Shown here: positions 21,121 to 30,563 of the stretch, piece after piece | Layout: each line of letters opens with the position of its first letter | Position numbering within the stretch: the stretch's first letter is position 1 | DNA from: Microbulbifer sp. VAAF005 | Lineage (GTDB): Bacteria > Pseudomonadota > Gammaproteobacteria > Pseudomonadales > Cellvibrionaceae | Length of the DNA stretch: 64,000 nucleotides | NCBI RefSeq assembly: GCF_030012985.1 | Contig: NZ_CP120233.1 | Location: forward strand, 3,405,001-3,469,000 | Direction: 5' to 3' | Program-made: the position numbers and the translations under genes | The notes under the pieces: model-generated | What the model was told of the DNA's origin: nothing | The model's database searches: none | The model's input: the letters and a program-made list of their open reading frames with translations, nothing else

Positions 21121-22929
21121 TTATTTCTTCGCGCGCTTGCGCATATTTTCCTGCAAAATTTTCTTGCGCAGGCGGATAAAGTTAGGAGTCACTTCTACCA
21201 ATTCATCGTCTTCGATAAATTCCAGAGCCTGCTCAAGGGTATGACGAATGGGTGGTGACAGAGTGAGTGCATCGTCAGTACCTGACGCGCGCACATTAGT
21301 GAGCTGTTTAGCCTTGGTGGGGTTTACCACCAGGTCGTTGCCACGGGAGTGAATACCGACGATTTGGCCTTCGTAGACCTCTTCGCCGTGGCCCAGGAAC
21401 AGGCGACCACGATCTTGCAGTGCGAACAGACCATAGGCGAGGGTTTTGCCTTTGACCATGGAAACCAGTACACCGTTGATGCGCTTGGCCACTTCACCTT
21501 GCTTCACCGGACCGTAGTGGTCGAAGATACTGGTCATAATGCCAGAACCACTGGTGATGGTAAGGAATTGGGAGCGGAAGCCGATCATGCCGCGCGAGGG
21601 CACGATAAAGGTTAGGCGCACGCGACCTTTGCCATCGGGCTCCATATTGGTGAGATCGGCCTTGCGCAGGCCCAGCTCTTCCATAATGGGCCCCTGATGA
21701 GGTTCCTCAACATCGATAACCACTTCTTCATAAGGCTCGTGGATCTCTCCGTCGACCTCTCTCTGCACCACTTCGGGGCGGGAAACGCCCAGCTCGAAAC
21801 CTTCTCGGCGCATGGATTCGATCAGGACAGACAAGTGCAATTCGCCACGGCCGGAAACCTTGAACTTATCAGGAGAGTCGCCTTGCTCTACACGCAGGGC
21901 CACGTTGTGAATCAGCTCCTGGTCAAGACGCTCTTTGATGTTGCGCGAGGTAACGAACTTGCCGTCCTGGCCAGCAAAGGGGGAGTCGTTGACCTGGAAG
22001 GTCATGCTTACGGTGGGCTCGTCCACGCTCAGGGCGGGCAGGGCTTCTGGAGTATCCAGATCGCACAGGGTATCGGAGATATTTAGCTCACCCACACCGG
22101 TGATACACACGATATCGCCAGCACTGGCTTGCTCCACTTCTACACGCTCCAGGCCGAGGTAACCCATAACCTGCAGGACCTTGGCTTTGCGCGAGTTGCC
22201 CTCGCGATCGAGAACTACCACTTGCTGGTTCGGCTTCAGGGTACCGCGAGTGATACGGCCAACGCCGATTACGCCTACGTAGCTGGAGTAGTCCAGAGCG
22301 GAAACCTGCATCTGGAAGGCGCCGGTGGGGTCAACCTTCGGGGGCTCAACCTTGTCCACAATCATCTGGAACAGCGGCGTCATATCGTCGGCCAGGTCGG
22401 TGTCGTCGAGACCGGCGATGCCGTTCAGGGCGGAGGCGTAGACAACCGGGAAGTCCAACTGCTCGTCGGTGGCGCCGAGGCTGTCGAACAGGTCGAATAC
22501 CTGGTCCATCACCCAGTCGGGGCGAGCGCCGGGGCGGTCGATCTTGTTAATCACCACGATCGGGTTGAGGCCCTGCTCAAACGCCTTCTGGGTTACGAAG
22601 CGGGTCTGCGGCATGGGGCCATCTACTGCGTCTACGAGCAGCAGAACTGAATCCACCATGGACAGTACGCGCTCTACCTCGCCGCCGAAGTCGGCGTGCC
22701 CTGGGGTGTCGACAATATTGATGCGGTAGTCATTCCAGCGGATAGCGGTGTTTTTCGCCAGGATGGTGATGCCACGCTCACGCTCTTGATCGTTGGAGTC
22801 CATGACGCGCTCGGCGCCTTCGTCGCGGCGGTCGAGAGTGCCGGACTGGGACAACAGCTTGTCCACAAGGGTGGTTTTGCCATGGTCTACGTGGGCGATA
22901 ATCGCAATATTGCGCAGATTCTCTATCAC
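21121..22929 (-). CDS. bipA: Ribosome-associated translational GTPase BipA/TypA
   Basis: 602 residues from GTG 22929. The frame is open upstream to 23064, but BipA proteins begin with the [20 protein letters not shown] strand, and GAGG lies about seven bases before this GTG. G1 (AHVDHGKTT), G2 (RERGITI), G3 ([11 protein letters not shown]) and G4 (NKIDRP) motifs are present, followed by EF-G-like domains II, III and V and the BipA-specific C-terminus. It assists 50S subunit assembly and stress or cold adaptation in the cytoplasm. It is separated from thiI by 200 bases and has its own terminator. Confidence 0.96.
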   Translation of the reverse strand: MIENLRNIAIIAHVDHGKTTLVDKLLSQSGTLDRRDEGAERVMDSNDQERERGITILAKNTAIRWNDYRINIVDTPGHADFGGEVERVLSMVDSVLLLVDAVDGPMPQTRFVTQKAFEQGLNPIVVINKIDRPGARPDWVMDQVFDLFDSLGATDEQLDFPVVYASALNGIAGLDDTDLADDMTPLFQMIVDKVEPPKVDPTGAFQMQVSALDYSSYVGVIGVGRITRGTLKPNQQVVVLDREGNSRKAKVLQVMGYLGLERVEVEQASAGDIVCITGVGELNISDTLCDLDTPEALPALSVDEPTVSMTFQVNDSPFAGQDGKFVTSRNIKERLDQELIHNVALRVEQGDSPDKFKVSGRGELHLSVLIESMRREGFELGVSRPEVVQREVDGEIHEPYEEVVIDVEEPHQGPIMEELGLRKADLTNMEPDGKGRVRLTFIVPSRGMIGFRSQFLTITSGSGIMTSIFDHYGPVKQGEVAKRINGVLVSMVKGKTLAYGLFALQDRGRLFLGHGEEVYEGQIVGIHSRGNDLVVNPTKAKQLTNVRASGTDDALTLSPPIRHTLEQALEFIEDDELVEVTPNFIRLRKKILQENMRKRAKK

Positions 22930-23129
22930 TGGGGGCCTCTGGGCGTTAAATCTTGGTAAGTCGGGGCGGGGGCCTGCGGGGTTTCTACAGCAGCATTCCG
23001 GCCAAAGGCGGCGATTATAGGGGGGCCGCATGACAATTGGGAGTGATTTTGAGTAAAAAATCACCGCCCCGGGGCGCTGATCGCTTTAAAACCCGCGCGG
23101 GCGGTGATTGCCCGCGCCTTGAGCAGAAG

Positions 23130-24611
23130 TTACTTCTTAATGGTTTCCGGTCTGTGGGGAATCAGCGGGCGCAGCACGCCCACATTGCGAAAACCTTCGT
23201 CCAGCAGGTGTGAGGCGTGCAGGCGGCTCATAACGCCTTTGGAGCAATACAGGAGGTACTCGCGTTCCTGGTCCAGGTGGGCGAAGCTGTTGTTGAGGCG
23301 GTAGAAGGGAATAGTCTGCACCTCACAGCCTAGCTCCAGTGGGTCCAGCTCCTCTTCATCCGGGTGGCGGATATCGATTACCACGGCGCTGCCCGGCTCT
23401 TCGCGGATCTCCACATCCGGTGCTTCGCCATCGACTTCTTCGATCACCTGATCAATATTTTGCATCACCCGATTGCTGATAGCGCGATCGAGGACGGTGA
23501 AATCGAAGCGGTTTTCCTCGGACTCCACTTTTTCAATCTTGGCGCGGGTGGTGGGTTTTACCGAGATAACGCCGCAGTACTCCGGCATATTGGCGGCAAA
23601 CTCTTCGGTGCCGATGGCCCGGGAGGTACGGATAATATCGGTCTTGTCGGTGGTGATCAGTGGGCGCAAAACCAGGGTATTGGTAACACTGTCGATCACC
23701 GACAGATTTTTCAGGGTCTGGCTGGAAACCTGGGCGATGGCTTCACCGGTGACTACGGCGTCCACCTCCAGCTCCTTGGCGATTACATCGGCAGCGCGCA
23801 GCATCATGCGTTTCAAAATGACGCCCATATGGGAATCGTCGACCCGCTCGAGAATCTCTGCCACTACTTCGTCAAACGGCACGGTGATAAAGCGCACCCG
23901 GTGGGAAGCGCCGTATTTGTTCCACAGGTAGTAGGCGACTTCTTTCACGCCCAGCTCGTGCTGGCGTCCGCCCAGGTTGAAGAACAGGAAGTGGGTGCGG
24001 ATACCACGCTTCATGGTCATGTAACTGGCCACGGTAGAGTCGAAGCCACCGGATACCAGCGACAAAACCGGGTCTTGCGTGCCCAGGGGGAAGCCGCCCA
24101 GGCCGGGATGTTGCTCTTCGATCACGTTGAGCTTGTCGTGGCGGATCTCCAGTTTAACGGTGATGTCGGGGTTTTTCAGTTTGACTCCGGATGCCTCGGT
24201 ATTCTTGTTGAGGCCGCCGCCCACATACTGTTCCACATCCAGGGACTGGAAGTCGTGTTTGCCGGTGCGTTTAACCCGTACACAGAAAGTCTTGTCTTTC
24301 AGGGCTGCGCCCCAAACCGACAGGGTTTTCTCGTACATGTCGTGCAGGTCACCCAGGGGGAACTGGCGCACGCGGGAGAAGTTGGCGATGCCGGGGGTGT
24401 GAGAGAGCACCTCCTCGATACGTCCACCCAGGTGGGACACAGCATCGGGCGCGATCACATCGATCTTTTCCCAATCCTTGCGCACCTGGATACGGTCGTC
24501 CAGCTGGCGCAGCAGGCGCTGCAGGTTGTCCTTGAGCTGGCGCGACATGCGCTTGCGCACAGGGTTGCTCTTGATGGTGATCTCTGGAAAAAACTTGACG
24601 ACAAAGTGCAT
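23130..24611 (-). CDS. thiI: tRNA 4-thiouridine synthase/sulfurtransferase ThiI with rhodanese domain
   Basis: 493 residues from ATG 24611, chosen because homologues start at the FVVKFFPEITIKS strand; the frame is open 14 codons further up. Domains are an N-terminal ferredoxin-like and THUMP region (1-165), a PP-loop adenylation domain with SGGFDSTVASY (about 190), and a C-terminal rhodanese domain (about 400-485) with the catalytic cysteine in YCSKGVMS. It makes s4U8 in tRNA and can supply sulfur for the thiazole of thiamine. The rhodanese extension is the form found in enterobacteria and many other gammaproteobacteria. Confidence 0.96.
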   Translation of the reverse strand: MHFVVKFFPEITIKSNPVRKRMSRQLKDNLQRLLRQLDDRIQVRKDWEKIDVIAPDAVSHLGGRIEEVLSHTPGIANFSRVRQFPLGDLHDMYEKTLSVWGAALKDKTFCVRVKRTGKHDFQSLDVEQYVGGGLNKNTEASGVKLKNPDITVKLEIRHDKLNVIEEQHPGLGGFPLGTQDPVLSLVSGGFDSTVASYMTMKRGIRTHFLFFNLGGRQHELGVKEVAYYLWNKYGASHRVRFITVPFDEVVAEILERVDDSHMGVILKRMMLRAADVIAKELEVDAVVTGEAIAQVSSQTLKNLSVIDSVTNTLVLRPLITTDKTDIIRTSRAIGTEEFAANMPEYCGVISVKPTTRAKIEKVESEENRFDFTVLDRAISNRVMQNIDQVIEEVDGEAPDVEIREEPGSAVVIDIRHPDEEELDPLELGCEVQTIPFYRLNNSFAHLDQEREYLLYCSKGVMSRLHASHLLDEGFRNVGVLRPLIPHRPETIKK

Positions 24612-24713
24612 GGGAATCCGTGGGGTACCGCATGTTGATAGAAGGTGCGGCATTATAAACTAGCCGGAGCCAAGTTGGTTGTGCACTGTTTGCGGGCGAA
24701 GCGAGAGCAAATA

Positions 24714-24730
24714 TGATCTATTTTGGTGCG
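24714..24730 (+). promoter_or_regulatory. Candidate NtrC-binding site 1 upstream of glnA
   Basis: TGATCTATTTTGGTGCG matches the enterobacterial NtrC operator pattern TGCACYA-N3-TGGTGCA at 11 of 14 fixed positions, with the right half nearly perfect. It lies about 106 bases upstream of the sigma-54 promoter, a normal enhancer distance. Confidence 0.55.
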
Positions 24731-24776
24731 TATTTATGTGGCTGCTCGGCCACAATACATCTATCCTGGCTGCGTC

Positions 24777-24793
24777 AGCACTTTGCTGGGGCT
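24777..24793 (+). promoter_or_regulatory. Candidate NtrC-binding site 2 upstream of glnA
   Basis: AGCACTTTGCTGGGGCT fits the pattern TGCACYA-N3-TGGTGCA at 10 of 14 fixed positions. It lies 63 bases downstream of site 1 (six helical turns), about 43 bases before the sigma-54 element, so the two could bind NtrC cooperatively. Confidence 0.45.
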
Positions 24794-24835
24794 CGCACCG
24801 GCGCCAACCGGGACTATGAGGCGATTGCCCTAATT

Positions 24836-24851
24836 TGGCACACTCCTTGCT
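24836..24851 (+). promoter_or_regulatory. Sigma-54 (-24/-12) promoter of glnA
   Basis: TGGCAC-ACTCC-TTGCT is an exact match to the RpoN consensus TGGCAC-N5-TTGCW, with GG and GC ten bases apart. It lies 85 bases upstream of the glnA start codon. Together with the NtrC-type sites and the nearby ntrBC genes, it supports nitrogen-limited activation. Confidence 0.9.
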
Positions 24852-24936
24852 TTATTTCACGCCAGGTAGAGAGTGAATGCCGGCAGCGACAGCAAGGCAT
24901 AGCGACCAATTACTTTTCAAGACCTGGAGGACTGCA

Positions 24937-26343
24937 ATGTCAGCGAAAACGCTCGGTTTGATTAATGAAAGTGAAGCGAAATGGATAGACCTGCGCTTTA
25001 CCGATACCAAGGGTAAAGAACAACACGTTTCCATCCCTGCGTCGGAAGTTGACGGTGAGTTCTTTGAAGAAGGCAAAATGTTCGATGGTTCTTCCATCGC
25101 CGGTTGGAAGGGCATCAACGAATCCGACATGATCTTGATGCCGGACGACGAGACAGCTTTCCTCGACCCCTTCACCGATGAGAGCACTGTTATCATTCGC
25201 TGTAACATCGTCGACCCAATTACTGGTCAGGGTTACGAGCGCGATCCTCGCTCCATCGCATTGCGCGCTGAGGAATACCTGAAGTCCACTGGTCTGGGTG
25301 ACACCGCTCTGTTCGGTCCCGAGCCCGAGTTCTTCGTATTCGACGATATTACCTGGGGTGCCGAAATGGGTGGCGCCTTCTACAAGATCAACTCCGAAGA
25401 AGCAGCCTGGTCCTCTGGTCACAACTTTGCCGAAGGCAATATTGGTCACCGCCCCGGCGTTAAAGGTGGTTACTTCCCGGTTCCTCCGGTGGATTCCCTG
25501 CACGACGTTCGCGCCGCTATGTGTTCTGCGATGGAGCAAATGGGCCTGCGCGTAGAAGTGCATCACCACGAAGTGGGTACTGCTGGCCAGTGTGAGATCG
25601 GCGTTGCCGCCAACACCCTGACCAAGAAAGCGGACGAAGTACAGATTCTCAAGTACGCTGTACACAACGTTGCCCACGCCTACGGCAAGACCGCGACCTT
25701 TATGCCCAAGCCGTTGGTTGGCGATAACGGTTCCGGTATGCACGTTCACCAGTCCTTTAGCAAGGATGGCGTAAACCAGTTTGCCGGTGACGCCTACGCT
25801 GGTCTGTCCGAAGCTGCTCTGTACTACATCGGCGGTATCGTTAAGCACGCTCGCGCCCTGAACGCGCTGTGTAACGCTTCCACCAACTCTTACAAGCGTC
25901 TGGTACCTGGCTTCGAAGCGCCGGTAATCCTGGCTTACTCTGCGCGCAACCGCTCTGCGTCTATCCGTATTCCTTTCGTGCCCTCCCCGAAAGGCAAGCG
26001 CATCGAGACTCGCTTCCCGGACCCGACCGCCAACCCATACCTGTCTTTCGCCGCACTGCTGATGGCGGGTCTCGACGGTATCAAGAACAAGATCCACCCT
26101 GGCGATGCTGCGGACAAGGATCTGTACGATCTGCCGCCGGAAGAGCTGGCTGAGTACCCGACTGTCGCTTCCAGCCTGGAAGGCGCCCTGGATGCTCTGG
26201 ACCAGGATCGTGAGTTCCTGACAGCCGGTGGTGTATTCACTAACGATGCTATCGATGCCTACATCGAGCTGAAGCGTGAAGAAGTAGAGCGTCTGAACAT
26301 GACCACTCACCCGGTCGAGTTCGATATGTACTACTCTGTGTAA
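24937..26343 (+). CDS. glnA: Glutamine synthetase, type I
   Basis: 468 residues from ATG 24937, set by GGAGG six bases upstream; the frame is open 20 codons further but that part is leader. It condenses glutamate, ammonia and ATP to glutamine as a dodecamer in the cytoplasm. Signatures are [12 protein letters not shown], the ATP-binding [16 protein letters not shown] and the adenylylation site DLYDLPPEE with Tyr397, the same residue number as in E. coli. It is therefore GSI-beta and subject to GlnE control. An exact sigma-54 promoter precedes it, and ntrBC lie downstream. Confidence 0.98.
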   Translation: MSAKTLGLINESEAKWIDLRFTDTKGKEQHVSIPASEVDGEFFEEGKMFDGSSIAGWKGINESDMILMPDDETAFLDPFTDESTVIIRCNIVDPITGQGYERDPRSIALRAEEYLKSTGLGDTALFGPEPEFFVFDDITWGAEMGGAFYKINSEEAAWSSGHNFAEGNIGHRPGVKGGYFPVPPVDSLHDVRAAMCSAMEQMGLRVEVHHHEVGTAGQCEIGVAANTLTKKADEVQILKYAVHNVAHAYGKTATFMPKPLVGDNGSGMHVHQSFSKDGVNQFAGDAYAGLSEAALYYIGGIVKHARALNALCNASTNSYKRLVPGFEAPVILAYSARNRSASIRIPFVPSPKGKRIETRFPDPTANPYLSFAALLMAGLDGIKNKIHPGDAADKDLYDLPPEELAEYPTVASSLEGALDALDQDREFLTAGGVFTNDAIDAYIELKREEVERLNMTTHPVEFDMYYSV

Positions 26344-26383
26344 TGGCGACCGGCATCTCTGTGATGCCGTCGAGCCGTTCTCG

Positions 26384-26416
26384 AAAAGCCCGCGCCACTC
26401 TGGTGCGGGCTTTTTT
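26384..26416 (+). terminator. glnA terminator
   Basis: AAAAGCCCGC (26384-26393) pairs with GCGGGCTTTT (26405-26414), with an inner CCA/TGG, and runs into TTTTTT. It lies 40 bases after the glnA stop. Confidence 0.95.
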
Positions 26417-26527
26417 ATTGCGGGTACACTGTCGGCTGGGACTTAAAGGCGCAGTATTTTGTATCTGTAAAAAACGGTGCCGATAGTATGAAAATCTCTA
26501 TGACTGGCGTAGGAGAGGAGTTAAAGG

Positions 26528-27088
26528 ATGGCCAATAGCATGTTGGGAGTGCAAACACTACTGAGAGCTGTTTTATTGATTTTGCTCCTAGTGGCTGTGG
26601 TAGCCTCCGCAGAAAGTGGCGCTATTTATAAAATAGTGGGTCCCGACGGCCAGATAACCTTTAGCGATACACCGCCACCAAACGGCAGCTCGGAAGAGGT
26701 TGAATTAACCCCGCTCAATGTCCAGCCGATCGCCTTGCCGAGGCAACTACCCTCCCGAAAATTGTCTCCGAACACCAAAGGTGAAAGTTCTGAGCCTGTT
26801 TCTATCCAGATTGTGAGCCCAATCAATGAGGCCACGATCCCCCCTGGGCAAACCCTGATCGCGCTACAGATACAAGTAACTCCAGCCTACCCAGAGGGTT
26901 CGAGTTTTTATGCGATTATTGATGGCCAACGTTGGCAGGGGAGTGCGTACGGTAATGCCTTGGATATTTCGGCCCTTGAGAGAGGAACTCATACCTTACA
27001 GGCCGTCTTGGTGGGCTCGAATGGGCAGGTGCTGGCTCAGTCCAAAGTGGTCACCATTTATGTGAAGCGCCCCATAGCTCGGGGTTGA
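26528..27088 (+). CDS. DUF4124 domain exported protein
   Basis: 186 residues with a signal peptide (LLRAVLLILLLVAVVASAES). The DUF4124 core IYKIVGPDGQITFSDTPPP follows immediately. The remainder has a Pro-rich linker and a beta-rich C-terminal domain (SIQIVSPINEATIPPGQTLIALQIQVTP to HTLQAVLVGSNGQVLAQS), probably an Ig-like fold. A DUF4124 gene between glnA and ntrBC is a known arrangement in Pseudomonas-like bacteria, but its role is unknown; a periplasmic location is expected. GGAGAGGAG lies upstream of the ATG. Confidence 0.88.
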   Translation: MANSMLGVQTLLRAVLLILLLVAVVASAESGAIYKIVGPDGQITFSDTPPPNGSSEEVELTPLNVQPIALPRQLPSRKLSPNTKGESSEPVSIQIVSPINEATIPPGQTLIALQIQVTPAYPEGSSFYAIIDGQRWQGSAYGNALDISALERGTHTLQAVLVGSNGQVLAQSKVVTIYVKRPIARG

Positions 27089-27174
27089 TTAACTGCGAGC
27101 GAAAGCTCCCGCAAATCCTGCAGCCCCCTCACTTCCTGTTTACGTCTAACCCCAACTGTCTGTTTTTTGACCTT

Positions 27175-27191
27175 TGCACCGTTGTGGTGCA
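27175..27191 (+). promoter_or_regulatory. NtrC-type operator upstream of ntrB
   Basis: TGCACCGTTGTGGTGCA is a perfect dyad, TGCACC-N5-GGTGCA, and matches the enterobacterial NtrC consensus across both halves. It lies 244 bases before ntrB and suggests autoregulation of the ntrBC operon. Confidence 0.8.
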
Positions 27192-27320
27192 TTCTCCTTG
27201 TGGCTGGCGGCATCGTATTTTTTGAGCTCGGTAACTCGCTATGTCACTACAGCTAGCTGCGCACTGAATGTGTCCGGTTGTAGCTACGCCGGCCGGTAAA
27301 TGCCAGCTTATGCGCCATTT

Positions 27321-27336
27321 TGGTTTGCTTTTTGCA
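27321..27336 (+). promoter_or_regulatory. Possible weak sigma-54 promoter of ntrB
   Basis: TGGTTTGCTTTTTGCA keeps the essential GG and GC separated by ten bases and has TTGCA at -12, but has TTT in place of CAC at -24. It is 130 bases downstream of the NtrC operator and 82 before the ntrB start. On base composition alone it could be chance. Confidence 0.4.
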
Positions 27337-27418
27337 CTGACTGGATACAGCACTTGTCTGCTGGGGGTGACTAAATGGAGTTTGGTCAGAGCCTCGGAAT
27401 GAACCGGAAATTTTGTGA

Positions 27419-28501
27419 ATGCTGAATGATCGCCAGTTGCGCCAATTACTCGATAGCCTGACTTCCGCAGTGTTGGTATTGGATGAAAACTTATCGCTTT
27501 GCTACTTGAACAATGCCGCTGAGGACTTGTTGGCCGCTTCCAGTACCCGAGTCAAAGGCTCGATGTTGGAGGAGGTGGTGAAAGAGTCTCCGGCTGCCTA
27601 CGAGGCGATGCGGGAAGCGCTGCGAAAAAATGAGAAGTACACAGTCCGCCGCGCCAGTTGGCGACTGAATAATCTTGAAACCCGAACTGTGGATTACTCA
27701 GTCAGCCCGGTCCCCGAGTTTTCCGTGTTGCTTGTGGAAGTGCAGCCGATGGATCGCCTGTTGCGGATTGCCAGGGAAGACGCGCTGCTCAGCGCCCAGG
27801 AAACGACACGAAACCTGGTTCGCGGTATGGCCCATGAGGTCAAGAACCCCCTCGGTGGTATCCGTGGGGCTGCACAACTATTGCAGCGCGAGTTGCCGGA
27901 CCGGGAATTAGACGAATATACACAGATTATCATTGAGGAAGTGGATCGCCTGCGCAATCTGGTTGACCGTTTATTGGGGCCACGTCAGCCGGTAGTACTA
28001 CAACCGGTTAATGTGCACGAGGTTCTGGAGCGGGTTGCCCAGTTGCTGGATGCAGAGTGTATCGGTGAGCTTCAAATTCGCAGGGACTACGATCCGTCTA
28101 TTCCCGATGTCCCCGCAGATAGCGAACAATTGATTCAGGCGCTGCTCAATATTGCCCGCAATGCCATGCAAGCCATCGATGAAAGTATTGGTCTCAGCAG
28201 TGGGGAGATGGTACTGCGCACGCGTATCCAGCGCCAATTCACCATTGGCCGCCGCAATTGCCCATTGGTCTGCCGTATTGAAATTGAAGATAACGGCCCG
28301 GGCATACCGGAGGAAATTCGCGAGCGGATATTCTTCCCGATGATCTCCGGCCGCGCCGAGGGTTCAGGTCTTGGACTTTCGATTTCCCAGAACATTATCA
28401 ATCAGCACAAGGGGTTGATTAAGTGTGACAGCCAACCCGGCCGTAGCATTTTCCAAATTTATCTCCCCCTGACTACCGAATTAGCAAATACAGGAACCTA
28501 G
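27419..28501 (+). CDS. ntrB: Nitrogen-regulation sensor histidine kinase NtrB
   Basis: 360 residues, cytoplasmic with no membrane span. A PAS domain (about 5-110) precedes the DHp helix with RGMAHEVKNPLGG, phospho-acceptor His139 as in E. coli NtrB, then a HATPase_c domain with N-box LNIARNAMQAI, DNGPGIPEEIRERIF and GLGLSISQNI. It phosphorylates NtrC when nitrogen is limiting and dephosphorylates it when PII (GlnB) signals excess. Its stop is three bases before the ntrC start, so the two are an operon. Confidence 0.96.
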   Translation: MLNDRQLRQLLDSLTSAVLVLDENLSLCYLNNAAEDLLAASSTRVKGSMLEEVVKESPAAYEAMREALRKNEKYTVRRASWRLNNLETRTVDYSVSPVPEFSVLLVEVQPMDRLLRIAREDALLSAQETTRNLVRGMAHEVKNPLGGIRGAAQLLQRELPDRELDEYTQIIIEEVDRLRNLVDRLLGPRQPVVLQPVNVHEVLERVAQLLDAECIGELQIRRDYDPSIPDVPADSEQLIQALLNIARNAMQAIDESIGLSSGEMVLRTRIQRQFTIGRRNCPLVCRIEIEDNGPGIPEEIRERIFFPMISGRAEGSGLGLSISQNIINQHKGLIKCDSQPGRSIFQIYLPLTTELANTGT

Positions 28502-28504
28502 AGA

Positions 28505-29911
28505 ATGAGTAATCGCGTTTGGATTATTGACGACGACAGATCAATCCGCTGGGTGCTGGAAAGAGCGCTATCGCGTGAGGGGATTGATACCCAGTGCTAC
28601 GAAAGTGGTGATCGCGCCCTGGATGATTTTTACAGTGATTCACCGGATGTGGTAATTAGCGATATTCGTATGCCGGGTTCCGATGGTTTTAAATTGTTAC
28701 AGCGCTTCCAGGCTGAACGACCGAGCTTGCCGATAATTATTATGACTGCGCACTCGGACCTGGATAGCGCTGTAGCCGCTTATCAAGGGGGCGCCTTTGA
28801 ATACCTGCCCAAGCCATTTGATATTGATGAGGCCGTAGCGGTAACCCGACGCGCCTTGATGCACGCTAGTGAGCAACGTGCTGAAGAGCAGGTTGAGCCG
28901 GAAAATGGTCAGGGTAGTAAAGAAATCATTGGAGAAGCGCCGGCGATGCAGGAGGTCTTCCGTGCGATTGGCCGTTTGTCTCATTCCAACATCACGGTTT
29001 TAATCAACGGTGAATCCGGTACCGGTAAGGAGTTGGTGGCGCAGGCTCTGCACAATCACAGTCCGCGCAGGGATAAGCCATTTATTGCATTGAACATGGC
29101 GGCTATACCCAAGGACCTGATGGAGTCTGAATTATTTGGCCATGAAAAAGGGGCCTTTACCGGTGCCAGCTCCCAGCGTGCCGGACGTTTTGAACAGGCC
29201 AATGGTGGCACCCTGTTTCTAGATGAAATTGGTGATATGCCCGCAGATACGCAAACCCGGTTATTGCGCGTGTTGGCTGATGGTGAATTTTACCGTGTCG
29301 GTGGCCACACCCCGGTCAAAGTGGATGTGCGTATTATTGCGGCGACTCACCAGGATCTGGAAGAGTTGGTATGTCAGCATAAATTTCGCGAGGACCTGTT
29401 TCACCGCCTGAATGTTATTCGCATCCATATTCCAAGACTCGCGGATCGCCGTGAGGATATTCCGCGATTGGTGAGGCATTTCTTTAATGCTGCGGCAAAA
29501 GATCTGGGGGTGGAGTCAAAGATCCTAACCAAGGAAACTGAGGAGTACCTCTCTGGGCTGGATTGGCCCGGTAATGTACGACAACTGGAAAATACCTGTC
29601 GCTGGATTACCGTGATGGCCTCCGGGCGCGAGGTGCATATTGAAGATTTACCACAGGAGTTACACCAACAGGGAGTGGCGACAGAAACACCGGCGGATTG
29701 GCAAAAAGCTCTGCGCCTATGGGCCGACCAGGCCCTGTCTTCCGGCCAGCGTGAAATTTTAAATGAGGCTGTTCCTGCATTCGAACGTGCACTGATAGAA
29801 ATTGCTCTAAAGCATACGGCGGGGCGCAAACGCGATGCAGCTGATCTGTTGGGATGGGGTAGAAATACCTTGACGCGAAAATTAAAAGAGCTGGAGATAG
29901 GCGGAGAATAA
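28505..29911 (+). CDS. ntrC: Nitrogen-regulation response regulator NtrC
   Basis: 468 residues. The receiver domain has the phosphorylatable Asp53 in VVISDIRMPGSDG and the acidic DDD near residues 9-11. The sigma-54-interacting AAA+ domain has Walker A GESGTGKE, the GAFTGA loop that contacts sigma-54, and Walker B GGTLFLDEIGDM. A Fis-type helix-turn-helix (DAADLLGWGRNTLTRKLKEL) ends the protein. It activates nitrogen-scavenging genes including glnA from enhancer sites; candidate sites lie upstream of glnA and of its own operon. Confidence 0.97.
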   Translation: MSNRVWIIDDDRSIRWVLERALSREGIDTQCYESGDRALDDFYSDSPDVVISDIRMPGSDGFKLLQRFQAERPSLPIIIMTAHSDLDSAVAAYQGGAFEYLPKPFDIDEAVAVTRRALMHASEQRAEEQVEPENGQGSKEIIGEAPAMQEVFRAIGRLSHSNITVLINGESGTGKELVAQALHNHSPRRDKPFIALNMAAIPKDLMESELFGHEKGAFTGASSQRAGRFEQANGGTLFLDEIGDMPADTQTRLLRVLADGEFYRVGGHTPVKVDVRIIAATHQDLEELVCQHKFREDLFHRLNVIRIHIPRLADRREDIPRLVRHFFNAAAKDLGVESKILTKETEEYLSGLDWPGNVRQLENTCRWITVMASGREVHIEDLPQELHQQGVATETPADWQKALRLWADQALSSGQREILNEAVPAFERALIEIALKHTAGRKRDAADLLGWGRNTLTRKLKELEIGGE

Positions 29912-29961
29912 ATAACGCATAAGGTCTTTCTGGATAAGATAGGAAGACCTATCTAAGACGT

Positions 29962-30007
29962 CTCTGAATAAGTCTGTAGGCCAGAGGTATCACGGAGTTA
30001 TTCAGAG
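29962..30007 (+). repeat. Internally deleted copy of the MITE-like repeat
   Basis: A 46-base element whose ends are exact inverted repeats (CTCTGAATAA and TTATTCAGAG). Its last 26 bases (29982-30007, from CAGAGGTATCACGG on) are identical to the right terminal repeat of the 267-bp element at 31443-31709. The internal part is missing, so it looks like a deletion derivative. It could also form a terminator-like hairpin after ntrC. Confidence 0.75.
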
Positions 30008-30156
30008 GCTCTCTAATTTAATTTATTTTTCTCCTTATAGGTTTTTATTCAATGAAATAAGCCCCTGAATTTAGCTATTTGGAGATAGCCTGAACGATAT
30101 GCTAATTGCCTGCTAAAATCAGACTTAATTGATAATGTCTGGGTGGTATAGGCGAT

Positions 30157-30495
30157 ATGACTGCTGATGAATTGCGAGTAGTTGCCGAGGTTCCATTTTT
30201 ATTTTGGGTAAAAGATCAAACAGGCGTATATCTATGGGGTAATCGCCAAATATGTCAATTGGCTGGTGGTGAAGTCATTGGTAAGACAGACCGGGAACTT
30301 CCCTGGTCAAATAATGCTGATGCATTAAAAGCTGCGGATGATCGGGTTTTTTCCTCAGGGAAACCCGAGCACCTGCAAGAGTATGTCGATAAATCCAGCC
30401 GTGGAGAGGTTACGTTAAATGTCTGCAAGTGGTTGGATGAATTTGAAGGGCGGGATTGCTGTTTTGGGATATCTTTTGTCATTGATTCCCAATAG
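30157..30495 (+). CDS. Small stand-alone PAS domain protein
   Basis: 112 residues consisting of one PAS domain: PFLFWVKDQTGVYLWGNRQICQLAG, GKTDRELPWSNNADALKAADDRV and a C-terminal FGISFVIDS strand. There is no output domain, so it probably binds a ligand or partners another sensor kinase. It lies between two repeat remnants. A hairpin overlapping its stop codon forms the terminator. Confidence 0.8.
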   Translation: MTADELRVVAEVPFLFWVKDQTGVYLWGNRQICQLAGGEVIGKTDRELPWSNNADALKAADDRVFSSGKPEHLQEYVDKSSRGEVTLNVCKWLDEFEGRDCCFGISFVIDSQ

Positions 30496-30518
30496 CCCAA
30501 TAGAGCATTGGGCTATTT
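30491..30518 (+). terminator. Hairpin terminator after the PAS gene
   Basis: AATAGCCCAAT (30491-30501) pairs perfectly with ATTGGGCTATT (30507-30517) around AGAGC. The stem includes the TAG stop codon of the PAS gene. The T-run is short. Confidence 0.75.
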
Positions 30519-30525
30519 CATCGTA

Positions 30526-30540
30526 TATTCAGAGGCTTCT
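30526..30540 (+). repeat. Possible solo end of the MITE-like repeat
   Basis: TATTCAGAGGCTTCT matches the outer 10 bases of the right terminal repeat (TTATTCAGAG less one base) plus the flanking GGCT seen after the copy at 29962-30007. Only about 14 bases match, so it may be a remnant or chance. Confidence 0.35.
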
Positions 30541-30563
30541 TAGTCGCTCCGGACTATTTATTA

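Larger units (their letters stand above)
27089..27418 (+). other. ntrBC upstream regulatory region
   Basis: About 330 non-coding bases before ntrB. They hold a palindromic NtrC-type operator (27175-27191) and a possible weak sigma-54 element (27321-27336), both listed separately. No open frame is credible. Confidence 0.7.

Noticed and set aside
23364..24638. Long plus-strand open frame antisense to thiI (424 codons)
   Set aside because: It lies wholly over a confident thiI gene, has no ribosome site and no recognisable domains; such frames arise from codon bias.
24940..26310. Long minus-strand open frame antisense to glnA (456 codons)
   Set aside because: Covers glnA, is Val/Gln/Gly-rich without family signatures, and has no start context.
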